Assembly (NCBI GenBank): GCA_029582165.1 | Contig: CM055868.1 | Span: 20,952,391 to 21,016,390, forward strand | DNA from: Portulaca oleracea | Lineage: Eukaryota > Streptophyta > Magnoliopsida > Caryophyllales > Portulacaceae | Direction: 5' to 3' | Length of the DNA stretch: 64,000 nucleotides | Shown: positions 22,466 through 33,637 of the stretch, piece after piece | How positions within the stretch are numbered: the first letter of the stretch is position 1 | How the letters are laid out: every line of letters starts with the position of its first letter | The notes under the pieces: model-generated | The model's input: only the letters and a program-made list of their open reading frames with translations | What the model was told of the DNA's origin: nothing | Databases searched by the model: none | Translations under genes and position numbers: made by a program

Positions 22466-24029
22466 CTAAGAATATATGTAAATAACAATGGTATAAAAAA
22501 AAATCAACTTGCAACTTTCTCCATACATTATGAAGACATACTTATGTGGTAATTTTTGTTTTTTCTTTTTTTGAAGAGGCGTGGCATGCAAATTTACTTC
22601 TACCAAATATGTGTGAACCTTGTGCCTTTTTAAACCTTTCAATTTTACTAAAGTTGTGTATTTGTTCATTCCCAAGTTATAATAGAGATATTATCATTAA
22701 CTTTATCCATTTATATGATATATAAATCTAATGAATTTTGTACAACAAAAAGTGTGCAGGGCATAAATTTAATTTTATTAAAATCATGCTTCCAATGGAA
22801 ACCTTTTGCCATGTTCGGAAGAAGTACAAATTACTTTCAAACCTAAACCACCAAGAAATGTTTTTAAAAAGGAAAAGTCATAAGAAATTTAATGATAATG
22901 GATCCAGTGTAGTACCAGTGGAGGCAAGCGACTTCACTGGAATTTTGAAAAAAAAATTTGCTAATGAAAAAAAAAATTGTTAGGAAGGGTTGTAATGACA
23001 GGTCTTGAGTTCAAAGCTTGACAATCTCAAGTATCAGGTTTTTAATGTTTTTTTTTTGGCCAAATCTGGTGCTTTTTTTCCCCCTCATAGCCAATGTTGT
23101 TTTCTATCATTCACCAGATATTATTTGAATTTCAAAAGTCTTTGTCTTTCTGTCTGCCCTCTCTCAACTGAACCTCTAGTGATTTTTATGAACATGATTT
23201 TCCATAATTCATTTTCAATTCTTAAAGCATTCTAATATCTGTAATTTTCTTGTAGCTTAATTAGAGTGCTAGTTTTAAATTGATTTGTTAAATGAGCTAA
23301 TTTTAAGTTAATTTGTTTAATATTATTTTCATGACTAATATCAAATTCTCTATTATGATTTATATAATGGTTCTTAAATTTTTTAATTAGTGCTTTAATT
23401 ACATTTTAATTTTTTTTAAATTTATTTTGTTTCTACCTATATTTGAAATTTGGTGCTAACTATGGAAGATGAAGTGATTACTATTTGACAACCACATTTT
23501 TAGTATCACCATTTTTACATATAAAAAATATTTTACTAACAATTCCAAAGTAAACTTATTACGATTTTTTTTAATAGAATACATACTATATGAGGGTTAA
23601 TGATAGTTTAATAAATGATAAAACTTTAATATACTTTTATTCAACAAATGTTTATTAATATGTTTCTTTAACATGAATTAATTTTAATTTTTTGTCTCCA
23701 ATTAATGATTACAGAAAATGAAACTTCGAGCTATGTATATATATTTTAATTTGTAAGCCTTTTCAATCATATAATCCAAATTAGTATTACAATATATTTA
23801 TATTACGAAAATGTAAGAATAATGATAGTAAATTTTTTTATTAATATTAATTACTAAATATAGATTCATTATTAACTTAATTTAGTCCTGAAAATGATTT
23901 TTTGTAAATTACTAAAAAATATATCATATTTGTGTTGGTTATATGAAAACTAGTTATTATTGACTCCACTAACTCTGAATCTTGGATCCACGACTGATAA
24001 AAATCATAAACTATAATTAATGGGAAAAC

Positions 24030-24275
24030 GAAAAATGAATGTTTCTTAATTTATAAAGCCAAATAAAATTATTTTAATTAGTTTATGAAACCAAATAAAA
24101 TAAGCTAAGTTAGGTGGTTTAATTATGTATTTTAATTTATGATACTAAATAAAAAAAGTTATTTTTTCCAAGAACATTTATTATAAAAACATAGATATTG
24201 GAAATGTATATGGATTTTAGTATCCTTCCACTGCTATATCATTTAAATTTATTTTGAAGACAATTTATACAAAGA
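24030..24275. repeat. Diverged direct repeat, copy 2
   Basis: Shares with copy 1, in the same order, GAATGTTTCTTAATTTAT, CCAAATAAAA, ATGATACTAAAT, AACATTTATTATAAAA, TATCCTTCC and GAAGACAATTTATAC. Same orientation as copy 1. Confidence 0.6.
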
Positions 24276-24794
24276 AAATAATCAGTACAGTTTTTCATTA
24301 ATTTCTAACTATTATTTGTATTGATAATTTTTATGAAATTACTCAAAAAAATAGATCACAAAAATTACTCACAAGCTTTCCATGCATGACAGGGATAGTC
24401 AAATGCTAGTTACTCTATGGAATCAAACTGGTAGAGATTTGATTAATTTTTTTTTTATTAAGATCGTAAAAGTAATTAATTTCAATAAACACTTCAATAA
24501 TCAATAAATCTTCTTACAATAATACCAATGGTAATTGTCAACTGAAAACAAACTATATATTGAAAAAATTAAACTACAATGGGCTAGTAATATACAGTAA
24601 TATATTATGACGAGTAGAGACAAACTTTTACCTAGCTAGTTTATAATAAACAAATCAAAGATTTACAATAAGAATAAAGATGTAAATAACGAAGGAAGAA
24701 ATTAATGAATAGAAATTATTAAGTAAAAGAATAAAGATAATGAATTAACTAATGGAGTGATGTATATGTTAGAGAAGATTATGAATGGAAGCTA

Positions 24795-27183
24795 TCAACA
24801 TCGAGGCATGTCCTTGGGACGATGTAAGATTCGTGATTCAGGTTTTTTGCCATTTTTTACAATGAATGCCATCTCCATGCCCCAAGATGCGTGTCGATCA
24901 AGGTGACAATGCATGAACCAAACCCCTACATTTGAAGAAAAAGAGTGAAATAGTTAATAGAAAGAAATATATCAAGTAGATCGATATGAAGATTTAGTAG
25001 CAAAGTGAATTGAAATAGACATTAACAAACATATATATATATATATACCTGGATTATTAGCCTTGAATTTGATGGCAATCCAACCATTATAAGGCACAAT
25101 AATAGTATTTTGGAATGGAGGGTCAATGAGATTGTAGTTCAAAGGGTCCTTATTCATGTCGAAAATCCCAAGTCCTGAGCCAACAACATAGAAACTATAA
25201 CCATGGAGGTGCATGCGATGATCGGCTGCAGCGACAATGTTAGTCCCTTGGAAAACTAGCTCCACGGTTGAATTATAATCCAAGACCTTGACCTTTGTCC
25301 CTCGTTGAGGTATTTCAAACTCTAATGGCAAAACTGGAGAAGTATAGTTAAATTTCAAAGGAGGATTATCTGGAAATTCGGTGGTGAATTGGGGGTTGAT
25401 CATATGACGGTAATAAGCTTCAAGAAAATCGAGTGTTGGTGTAATGAAGGATACATTGTTGACACTAGCAGCAAGGCGAGTGTTGTTGGGCCCCTCACAT
25501 GTGGTCCCGTCTTCACAGGGGAAAACATTCATCGACAAAGTGTACAACAACCTAGTGCTGATATCCAAGGGGACATTAATTGGATGATCCTTACTAGCTA
25601 AGCTTTTGAGTGATTTCGTAAAGTTGACTGATGCACTTGTGTCATTGAGGAGGCTGGGGGAGACTTGGAAGTGAGGGAGTAGAGGCTGGAGCATAGTCCC
25701 CATCATAGATGATGAGGCCGGTGGTGGTGATCTTGTCAACAAGAACCCTAGGGGTACCTTCATAGGCTTTGGCAGCCATGTAATAGTGGTTAGGTGTTTG
25801 GTCAGCCTCAAGGAGGGTGTCAATAGTTTGACCCGGCGAAATTGCAACGTAATCAGTTTTAAAGAGCTTCGTGTAACTTGCATCTGATCCAACCATTGTC
25901 AACTTGTGATTTGCAACTCCAAAGAATAGGATTTGTTGCATCACAGTATTGAATATTCTCAGTAAATATGTCTTTCCTTGTTGCACATGTAGTGTGAATG
26001 TATCTGTATAATAAGAATCAAACCAATTAAAGATTAATTTTACCAATTACACATATTTGAGTGAGGTGTTTGATTGATCCAAAACTCAAAATATTTAATT
26101 AAAGACCTACCTCGCCTCGAGCAGTTATAAAAATATCCCGGTTGACCGTTGATTAAAAAAGCATCTGAAATATTAGGGTCTCCTCCACTCTTAAGAATGT
26201 ATAGTACATAGTTTGGATATCAATTTTCCACCATTCTCTTGCAAGACAATTTGATTTGTTTAATGAATATAGGGTTTGACATATTCAACATATGAAATGT
26301 TTTTATGAGGTTTATTGAATATAGGGTTTGACATATTCAACATATAAAGTTACCTAAGATGATTGGGACTTCAGCTTGTGGCTAGGGGAACAGATATTTG
26401 GTTCTAGGCTTAGGGGAGATGATGATGGCGCCATGGACAGTGGCTCGCGTCCAGTTGTTATGAGCATGCCACCAAAGAGTTCCTTCCTCTGGTCCTAGTA
26501 TCACCTTTTGTCTAAACCTCCCTCCAGCAGGGATTGGGCATTGAGTTATGTATTCAGGTCCATCATGCCATGGATTTCTCATCGTTGTCACTCCATGCCT
26601 ATGTAAGATTTAACAAAATTAGCGCACCATCACGTTAGATTAATTGTATCAATTGCTTCACCAAGATTTAACACCATAACCTTTAATCTACAGTCTAATT
26701 AATTAATTTGGACCTGAAATATTTGAGTACAATCATTAAGCTTCCCATGCATTAGTAGATCAAATGCAAAGGGATGCATGGATGCTTGGGCAACAACTAG
26801 ATGATCATGGAAAAGGAATATACCAATGGATTGTGACATTATAGTTGCCCCTATTGATAATGTCAACAATAAAAGTATCCCCTGTGTGAACATTTATAGT
26901 TGGCCCTGGAAATTGCCCGTTCACCGTTAGGATGCTCTTTGTCTCGCAGAGTTCAGTGTAATTGGATTCCATTAACTGCAAATAGAATAGACAACTTATG
27001 ATTAGTAGTGCGCCATCTTAATTCATTAATAATCAACCTAGCTATATGGATAAATAAATGCGGAGAAAAATTGATGGAGAGACAAATCACCTCAAAACGG
27101 AAACGTTTCAATGCATAACTGCTGTCCAAGACATTGAAGAAGAAGAAATAGAACAACAATATTTGACAAATCGCAAACTTCAT
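24795..27183 (-). pseudogene. Laccase (multicopper oxidase) pseudogene, 6 exons
   Basis: Plant laccases are secreted copper oxidases that oxidise monolignols and other phenols in the cell wall. Exons on the minus strand: 27183-27091, 26975-26824 (152 nt), 26598-26354 (245 nt), about 26238-26111, 26003-25049, 24925-24795; the order and the 152/245 nt sizes are typical of laccases. The N-terminus is a signal peptide ending in SSYA. All four copper motifs remain: IHWHG across exons 2/3, WWHAH, HRMHLHG and [17 protein letters not shown]. Disabling changes: in-frame TAG at 26382-26384; an exon 4 acceptor where AA replaces the expected AG near 26240-26239; a one-base loss in exon 4 near 26200 (exon 128 instead of the usual 129 nt); and a one-base shift near 25655-25690 in exon 5. 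Exon phases otherwise agree. The intact frame would be about 567 residues, the usual size. Sequencing error is a less likely explanation. Confidence 0.88.
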
Positions 27184-27283
27184 TGTACGCGGTGATCCTT
27201 ACCAAGACTTAATAGCTTAACTAACAACGAAAAAAATTTATGTATGATTTAATTTGGTTGAAGATGCCATTGTTTATGGCTCA

Positions 27284-27293
27284 ATATATATAG
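27284..27293 (-). promoter_or_regulatory. Candidate TATA box of the laccase pseudogene
   Basis: The minus strand reads CTATATATATTG about 100 bases upstream of the ATG at 27183, a normal plant distance. Function is untested and the gene is disabled. Confidence 0.4.
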
Positions 27294-27719
27294 CCTTCCA
27301 TGCAACCAAAACCACCTTTTGACTAATTATTTTATTTACCTAGCTCATCTTGGAAGCCTTCAAAATCTGACAAATAGAATTAGAAATTCAAATCACCCTA
27401 ATACAAACTACTTTTGGTACATGTATTAGGTTGGTCTTTAATTCCTCTTCGGATAGTATATGGTTGACCACTTCAAATAAATATTTGTCCCAAGATAATC
27501 GTGAGTCTTTTTTACCCATAATCAGCAGTCATTCATGTATGTATTGTAGAGCTGACTTTTTTTTCTTTTATTCTTCCCCGCCCATAGGCAATCTCACGTA
27601 TAGATGGTATACCAAAAGGAAATATAGGATTGAGGTTGACCAAGTCTGGCCATTTTATTCCAATAAATAAGAGTTGGAAAATAGATAAGTCAGCCAGTAT
27701 TTACGTGAAAGGAAAAAGT

Positions 27720-28665
27720 AGTGAGGCTACACGACATTTCAATAGACATGGTCTCTGACCGAGATACCAAGTTCCAGTCTTGACTTTGGGCTGCTTTGCA
27801 AGAGCGTTCGACACCAAACCGAACTTCGGTAACTCGTATCACCCAAAGTTCGATATCCAAACAGAAAAGATCAGGTGGTGGAAAACCTGCTTAGGGCTTG
27901 TGGTTTAGACTTTCAGGGAAGCTAGGAACACTTTTTACCGGTAGTAAAGTTTTCCAATAATAGCGGTCATCAAGTGATAATTCAAATGACACTGTTTGAA
28001 GCCTTCACAGTAGGGAATGCAGGACTTCTTTGTGTTGAAGTGAGTTGGAGGAAATCCTGTTGGTAGGTCCTAAGTTGATACAAGACATGATGGATAAAGT
28101 TCGAGTCATTAAGCAGCTTATCCGGACGGCCAGAGCCGACAGATCTTGCAGAGCTACGCATATAAGAGAGAGAGAACCCCTAGAGTTTTAGTCAGGGGAC
28201 AAAGTATTTCTCTAGGTTTCAACCACTAGAGGAGCGCGTAGATTCGATATTAAAGGGAAAGCGAAGTCCTCGGTGTATTGGACCTTAGGAGATATTGAGA
28301 AAATTAACCCGGTCGCATATAGGCTTGAATTGCCTACAGAATTAGAGCATATTCATGATGCGTTCCATGTCTCTTAGTTGCACAAATATATACCAGACCC
28401 AAACATTGAACCCGAACCAATGTATATCGCGGAGAATCTATCTTATGAAGAAGTGTCAGTTCAGATTTTGGACCGGAGGGTCAAGCTTTTACGCTCCAAG
28501 GAGGTCTCCCTGGTGAAAGTCTTATGGATTAATCACAACACATCGAGAGCTACATGGGAAACCGAAGAGGACGGGCGAAACAAGTATCCCCCATCTGTTT
28601 TAAGGAAATACACAGAAGATAAGAGGATAGTATTTTCAAGTTTCGAGGACGAAACTTCTTTTAAG
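27720..28665 (+). pseudogene. Integrase C-terminus and chromodomain of the Ty3 element
   Basis: The frame is broken upstream: fragments such as MVSDRDTKF, then VGPKLIQDMMDKVRVIKQLI, read in place but with stops between. It is open from about 28378, where HKYIPDPNIEPEP, NLSYEEVSVQILDRRVKLL, VSLVKVLWINHNTSRATWE and KYPPSVLRKY can be read in order. This is the normal tail of chromovirus integrases, where the chromodomain-like part helps target insertion to chromatin. The piece is degenerate and cannot make a working integrase. Confidence 0.75.
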
Positions 28666-28675
28666 GGGAGTAAGA

Positions 28676-31600
28676 TGTAATAACCCGAAGGAAATTTCCC
28701 CTAATACGTATTAATTAGTTTAAATAATCAAGGTTAAAATTAAATCACGAATAATTAAAGTGCGTGTTCCATTTTTCTAACCCAGTGTATGTTTTGCAGG
28801 ACTTGAACAGGGCAACAATTGTCAGTGATTTAGTTTAAGTTTCTTTTCTTAAGAAATTTCCACCGATAAATTTTTCTAGAGATTTTGATCGTATATGAAT
28901 TCTTTTTCTACGACCAATTTATCGAGTCCTTCTTTAATCGAATTAATTTAAGGTTATAATTATGAGAAATTCATCGGGCTCAACCCCTTTCGTTTTTAGA
29001 ATGATCCTATGAGATACTTTAAGAAGTGCTTATAGAAGGTGATACGGGAGCTATGATTATTATTGGTCACCATGGATAATTTTATGGGTATTATATTTTG
29101 GAAAATTGTATTGGGAAGTATATATATAAGGTATGGGAGATTAAATTGATGAAAATTATTAGGCTTTTGGGGACCCTTTTGGCCGGCCAAGGAGGAGGGA
29201 AAGAGAGTGAGTTGGGCCTTGTTATATTATTAGTATTATATAAGGAAGGAGGGAGTATCAAATATTATTTTTGAAATCTTGCTCAAACATTTCATTCTTC
29301 ATCTTGCTTGGGAGTGTCCCTTGGCCTTCCCCTCCACCAGCCGTCCACCACCACTCGGCCACCTGTCGCCGTAGCCTCGCGGCCCCTTTGCTCTCGTGCT
29401 CCCTTGTTTCTCTCCATTCAAGTGTAAATCCTTCCATCCTAACTTTTATCTTCAGATTCTTTAGAGTTTATGAATCAAATCTGAGTTTTCTTTATAAATG
29501 ATGATTAATTTCCAGAATTTAGAGTGGTGTTCTTGAGTTCTTCAAGGAAGGAGTGAAGATTTCCAAGTTCAAAGGAAGAAAGTTGGGTGAGTTCTTGATA
29601 AATCCTTGTTGTCTTAGTTTTTAAGTGAATCTCTAGTAGAAAATGAGCATGCATGTAATTTTAGAGGGTTAATTTTCTGTGGAATCATGGGAAACTTGTT
29701 AGATGCAAATGCATGTCTATAATTTGTCCATAAAATGAGGAAAATGAGTGTATTAAAGAGGTGCATGCAAAGTTTGATGATAGATTATGAAAATGATTAT
29801 TATTGTGGAGTTGCATGACTTAAAAAGAGTTATATTTGATGATTTTCTGGAATGTTTAAGGCTGAATGTGGTATATGTGAGGATTGTGTTAAGTGTTATG
29901 AAGGATTTTTGGGTTAAAACTCAAGGCTTGAACTTGCATGTTGGTGGATGTCCTTGAAAATTACAATCTGTTGGAGTTGTGTTTTTCCTGAAAATAAGAA
30001 AAAGGATTCTGAGTATTATTAAGGCTTAATTAGGTAGATGAAGTGTTAGCTAACACCCGGCTTTTGCGGATCGACATTTCGTTATGTATTGAATAAATTA
30101 CGACCAAAACCGTAAGACCGCACTAATCTGGAAATTCATTGGCGGCAGAATTAAAATGGCTATTTTTCGTCTAGTTAAAGTCTGATATAGCGTCGGATCT
30201 GAACATGAAAGTTTTAGGGGATACTTTAAGCTTTCCGGAATGGTATGGTATGCGTCCATATGACATCGGATGAGCAAATTATAAGTGTTTGATTGAAGGA
30301 CAGAAATTCTGGAATTTTTTCCAGAATTGAGAGTTTAGTGGCTGCCCCTATATTGGGTTAAAATTAGACCTCTCCCAATCTTAAATCAATTGATAGTAAA
30401 AATAAAAGTTAGAGTGTGAGTCTTGATCTTTCCGTAGATAGCTTATAGGCCCAAAACCGGTTAGTACAACTCAAGATATCGCTTTCCGAAACACTAGTCG
30501 GCATGTACAAATTCTGGGCAGATTGCTTGATTGAGTGTTTTGACCTTTATAATCATATTTTTAGCCTTCGAGGTTAACAGTAAAGTTGTGGGGCGCGTCC
30601 TGAGCTTTCCGAAAAGTACTCTTATATGGCAATCCGATATCTATAGCAACAATTACCTCCTTTTTGTGAATGTTGAAAATTCTCTTAGTTTCCGAACCGG
30701 AGCTATTCTTTAAGAGCTTTTCACCCTTCTCCTAGCTGGATGAGTAAGTCTAACTCTAAATTCCTTCCTCTTTCTAAGCGTTCGCTAAGTGGTCGTTGCC
30801 TTTGCGCTGTTCAAGTCCTTGCTCGTTCGGTGGGTTTTCGTTTTCAGGTACGTATATTGCCCGACCTTTTATGTGTAATATTATGAATTAATCTTTTATG
30901 CTAAGTTCTAAATTTATATTATATAACTCATGTTTAAATGTAAAGTATCCTGAGTTATGTTCAAACTTTATGCATGTTCTCATGGTTTCTTAAATTTTTA
31001 AGGACGATTTATCAGCATAATTTTAGAGTTATTTCTAAGTATTTATGTACGTGCCCTCTATGTGAGAAACTTTTACGATATTTTCATTATTTGGATGTTA
31101 ACGGTATTCCTTGAATAAAATTCGTTATAAGTACAAATCTTATTCAAAGGTTGGGTTTAAGTTATGATTACAATGTGGATAAAGATCCCGTTTTATTGAG
31201 AACCCGAGGTCAAGGTTCCAAGTTTCTAAAGTTTTTAATAAAGGCCCCGCCCATGTTTATGGTGCTTTAGCGCACACCCCGTTTATAGTTCCTTAGTGCA
31301 CACCAAGGAAAACATGTTTATGTGCCTTTGTGCACCCCAAGTTATTTATAGTCGTGCCTTAGTGCACCCAAGGAAAATTATATCTTTAGTGCCTTAATTG
31401 CACGCCATGAAAACTTGGCCAGTAGGATTATTATCCACCATCCGGATCTCCCGATTGGTCCGGGTATGCGCATACGGAGGCTTAGCCAATGATCGCAAGT
31501 AAGGGACCTTCAGGATAATATCAGGATAACCAAGTTTAAAGCTTCTTAAGTTACTCAAGTCTTTTGAACTAAAGAAAAGCTTTATGACTTACATGCCAAA

Positions 31601-32378
31601 TTTTTTATAAGTCTTGGTTCATAAGGGCTTAAGATCAAATTTATGCTATGGCTTTGTGCGTGCGTTATATGTTAAGTCGTGAATGATTTAAATTCTTTTG
31701 GAACTATGCTACATTACTTTAATGTTATATTGCCTCTAAGGCTATGGTTATGTATGTTGCTTTTACAAGGATGAACTCAAAAATATTTTCATTCAAGTTG
31801 CGGTTTAAGTACAGGTTAAGTTACATTTCCCATGTACAAGTTAAGTATGGGCAAGCGGTGTAAGTATGCCATCTTTTGATGTTTATTTATTATTTATTAT
31901 TATTTTAATGTTTTGGAACCGCGCTAAACAACTAAAACGAGTTATGAAAAGATTCTTACATTATTAGGGGTATACGTACTGAGTTTAACTCACTTTTCGA
32001 AGTTTTATGTTTTCGTTTTAGGTATCTCGGCAAAGGAGAAGGGAAAAGCCCCGGAAGGACGAAATCCTAGAGCTTCTTAAGGACATTGAAGGTGGCTAAA
32101 GACTCTTTATGAAAGATTTAAGAGAATTTTCTGATAGTGTGGCTTGTATAAGTTTTATTGGGTTGTTTACGTTGTCTTGAGGTGGTTCAAGTTAAGTTGT
32201 GTCTTGATAATAAAAGTTTGAAGTCGGTTTATGTTTTGGTTGTTTTGTTGGGTTTTAGTCTTAGCCTTGTCCACCTTCGTGGACGGCGGTAATACTCCCA
32301 GGTTCTTATCCGCTGCTAATCATTGGGTTAGGTGTATCGTTAGCTTAATCTAGTGGTTAACAATCTGGGGGAGTTACA
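28676..32378 (+). repeat. 3' LTR of the Ty3 element (3,703 bp)
   Basis: The LTR starts TGTAATAACCCG right after the polypurine tract and ends GGGGGAGTTACA, giving matching TGTAA...TTACA ends. A TATA-like site (TATTATATAAGG, near 29236) lies where the LTR promoter is expected. The LTR has no long coding frame, and a short Pro/Ser-rich frame near 29271-29501 is probably meaningless. Confidence 0.75.
31250..31415. repeat. Short degenerate repeats inside the Ty3 LTR
   Basis: GTGCCTTAGTGCACCCAAGG and variants recur about four times (near 31257, 31292, 31322, 31357 and 31391) with a GTGCAC palindrome in most copies. Spacing is 30-40 bases. Confidence 0.6.
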
Positions 32379-33060
32379 ATAATAGAACTAGAGAGAGCAA
32401 GAACTTGGGAAGTTTCTTGAATTGATTGAAAGAAAGTTGATTACAAATTGAAAGAGAACTAGAGAAAACCTAGAAATAAACTAGAGCTTAACGATAAAAC
32501 AAGACTAAGTACCTAAGGCTAATCCTAATTCTACTTGATTTCTAATTGCTAATAGTGTTGAACTTACTTAGGTATATATAGAAGGATTAAAACAAGGCCT
32601 AAACCATACAATTAAGCCCAGCCGCAACTTCTAATATTTTCGCGTCAACAGGCCCATCGCGGGCGTTACCCTAGGGGTAACGGGTGCTACTGCATCGGAG
32701 AGAACAATTTTCCGAATTTCTCCAGGCGCGTCATGAGTGCTACGCCAACTGGTCGCTGGCGCGACCAAGGTTTTCGCGGGCGTTACCCTCAAGGGTATCG
32801 ATTGTGTCATCATTCGACAATTTCAATATTTTCTCCGGATGAATTGGTCGCGAGCGCGACGAATTTTGTAGCAAGCGTGATGACTCTGCTGACTTTGCTC
32901 CTTCCGGATGCTACAGCTGTCGCGGGCGCTACCCGATGTGTGGCGGGCGCGACCTCCTGCATTTTGAGCCAATTGTTGCTTTTTGTCCTCATTTCCTTCT
33001 GACTTTTGATTATCCTTCAAAAACATAACATTATCATAACTAATACATAATTAAGGGACT
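32379..33060 (-). repeat. LTR-like fragment with GC-rich CGCGGGCG repeats
   Basis: On the minus strand, a TATA-like site (TTCTATATATACC, near 32570) is followed by a leader-like pyrimidine-rich stretch, as in an LTR. The upstream 32640-32960 part is GC-rich and repeats TCGCGGGCGTTACC, GGTCGCGAGCGCGAC and GCGGGCGCGACC about six times. Element ends, family and age are not clear. The Ty3 LTR ends exactly at its left border, so the two may be nested. Confidence 0.4.
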
Positions 33061-33601
33061 AAGATAAGCAAAGCACCTTATAAATAATATCAAGTCAGCT
33101 CGAAACGAGACCGAACAATGACTCCGGCCCGGTCGACCCGCCCCTCTACTCTAATGACTCCGCCTAGTGGGGCGGCGACGACGCTGACTCGCTATCAACG
33201 TACTCGCTCAAATTTCATTCAGGTCGAATGGCGCTAACTTGCCGTCAACCCGTGCGACATCTACAACAATAGCCCAATAAACTTGCCTTTGCATAAAAAG
33301 GCACGATATGCCATGGGAGTTGTGACAACGAAGCCCTAAGGAGGTTATAGAAAGGTACTTAGAAGCAACAATTTCATCGTTTTCGCTTTCTTTAGTTCAA
33401 TCCTCATATTCTTCCGCTTTGAAATATGAAACAAACCCTAATTTTTGTTTTGCGCTCTTCTCCTAAAACCTTAGGTGTGGCTCCTCTGTAATCTGTGATT
33501 TATTTTTGTTTATCAATTTGTTCAATTTTGGATGTTAGTAATAGATCTACTTCGATATTGTTTGTTTTGAGATGGACATTTTTACCAAAGGCACTTCCAT
33601 C

Positions 33602-33606
<5 letters not shown>

Positions 33607-33635
<29 letters not shown>
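33607..33635. repeat. (TC)n microsatellite
   Basis: An uninterrupted run of 29 bases of alternating T and C. Confidence 0.95.

Positions 33636-33637
<2 letters not shown>

Larger units (their letters stand above)
21435..24794. other. AT-rich intergenic spacer downstream of the laccase pseudogene
   Basis: No gene is recognised; short open frames here lack family features. The 21540-21830 part begins GGCTGGTTCTTTTCTATGG, similar to ends of hAT-like MITEs, but no partner end was found. The main structure is the diverged direct repeat listed separately. Confidence 0.5.
27720..32378 (+). mobile_element. 5'-truncated Ty3/gypsy chromovirus (Tekay-like) with its 3' LTR
   Basis: The element begins abruptly inside integrase, about 430 bases upstream of the laccase TATA, and continues through the integrase C-terminus, a polypurine tract (AAGGGGAG just before 28671) and a long LTR. 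The rest of gag-pol and the 5' LTR are missing. The five bases after the LTR are ATAAT; the left partner is lost. The long LTR and the late LVKVLW chromodomain-type motif suggest the Tekay/Del branch. Confidence 0.75.

Noticed and set aside
25389..25601. Plus-strand frame over the laccase pseudogene
   Set aside because: Antisense shadow of laccase exon 5.
29271..29501. Small Pro/Ser-rich protein in the Ty3 LTR
   Set aside because: It lies in the LTR leader region, has no family features, and such frames are expected in a 3.7-kb LTR.
32631..33026. Minus-strand frames rich in VAPAT/ARDS repeats
   Set aside because: Low-complexity products of the CGCGGGCG repeat words in several frames at once, not a protein.
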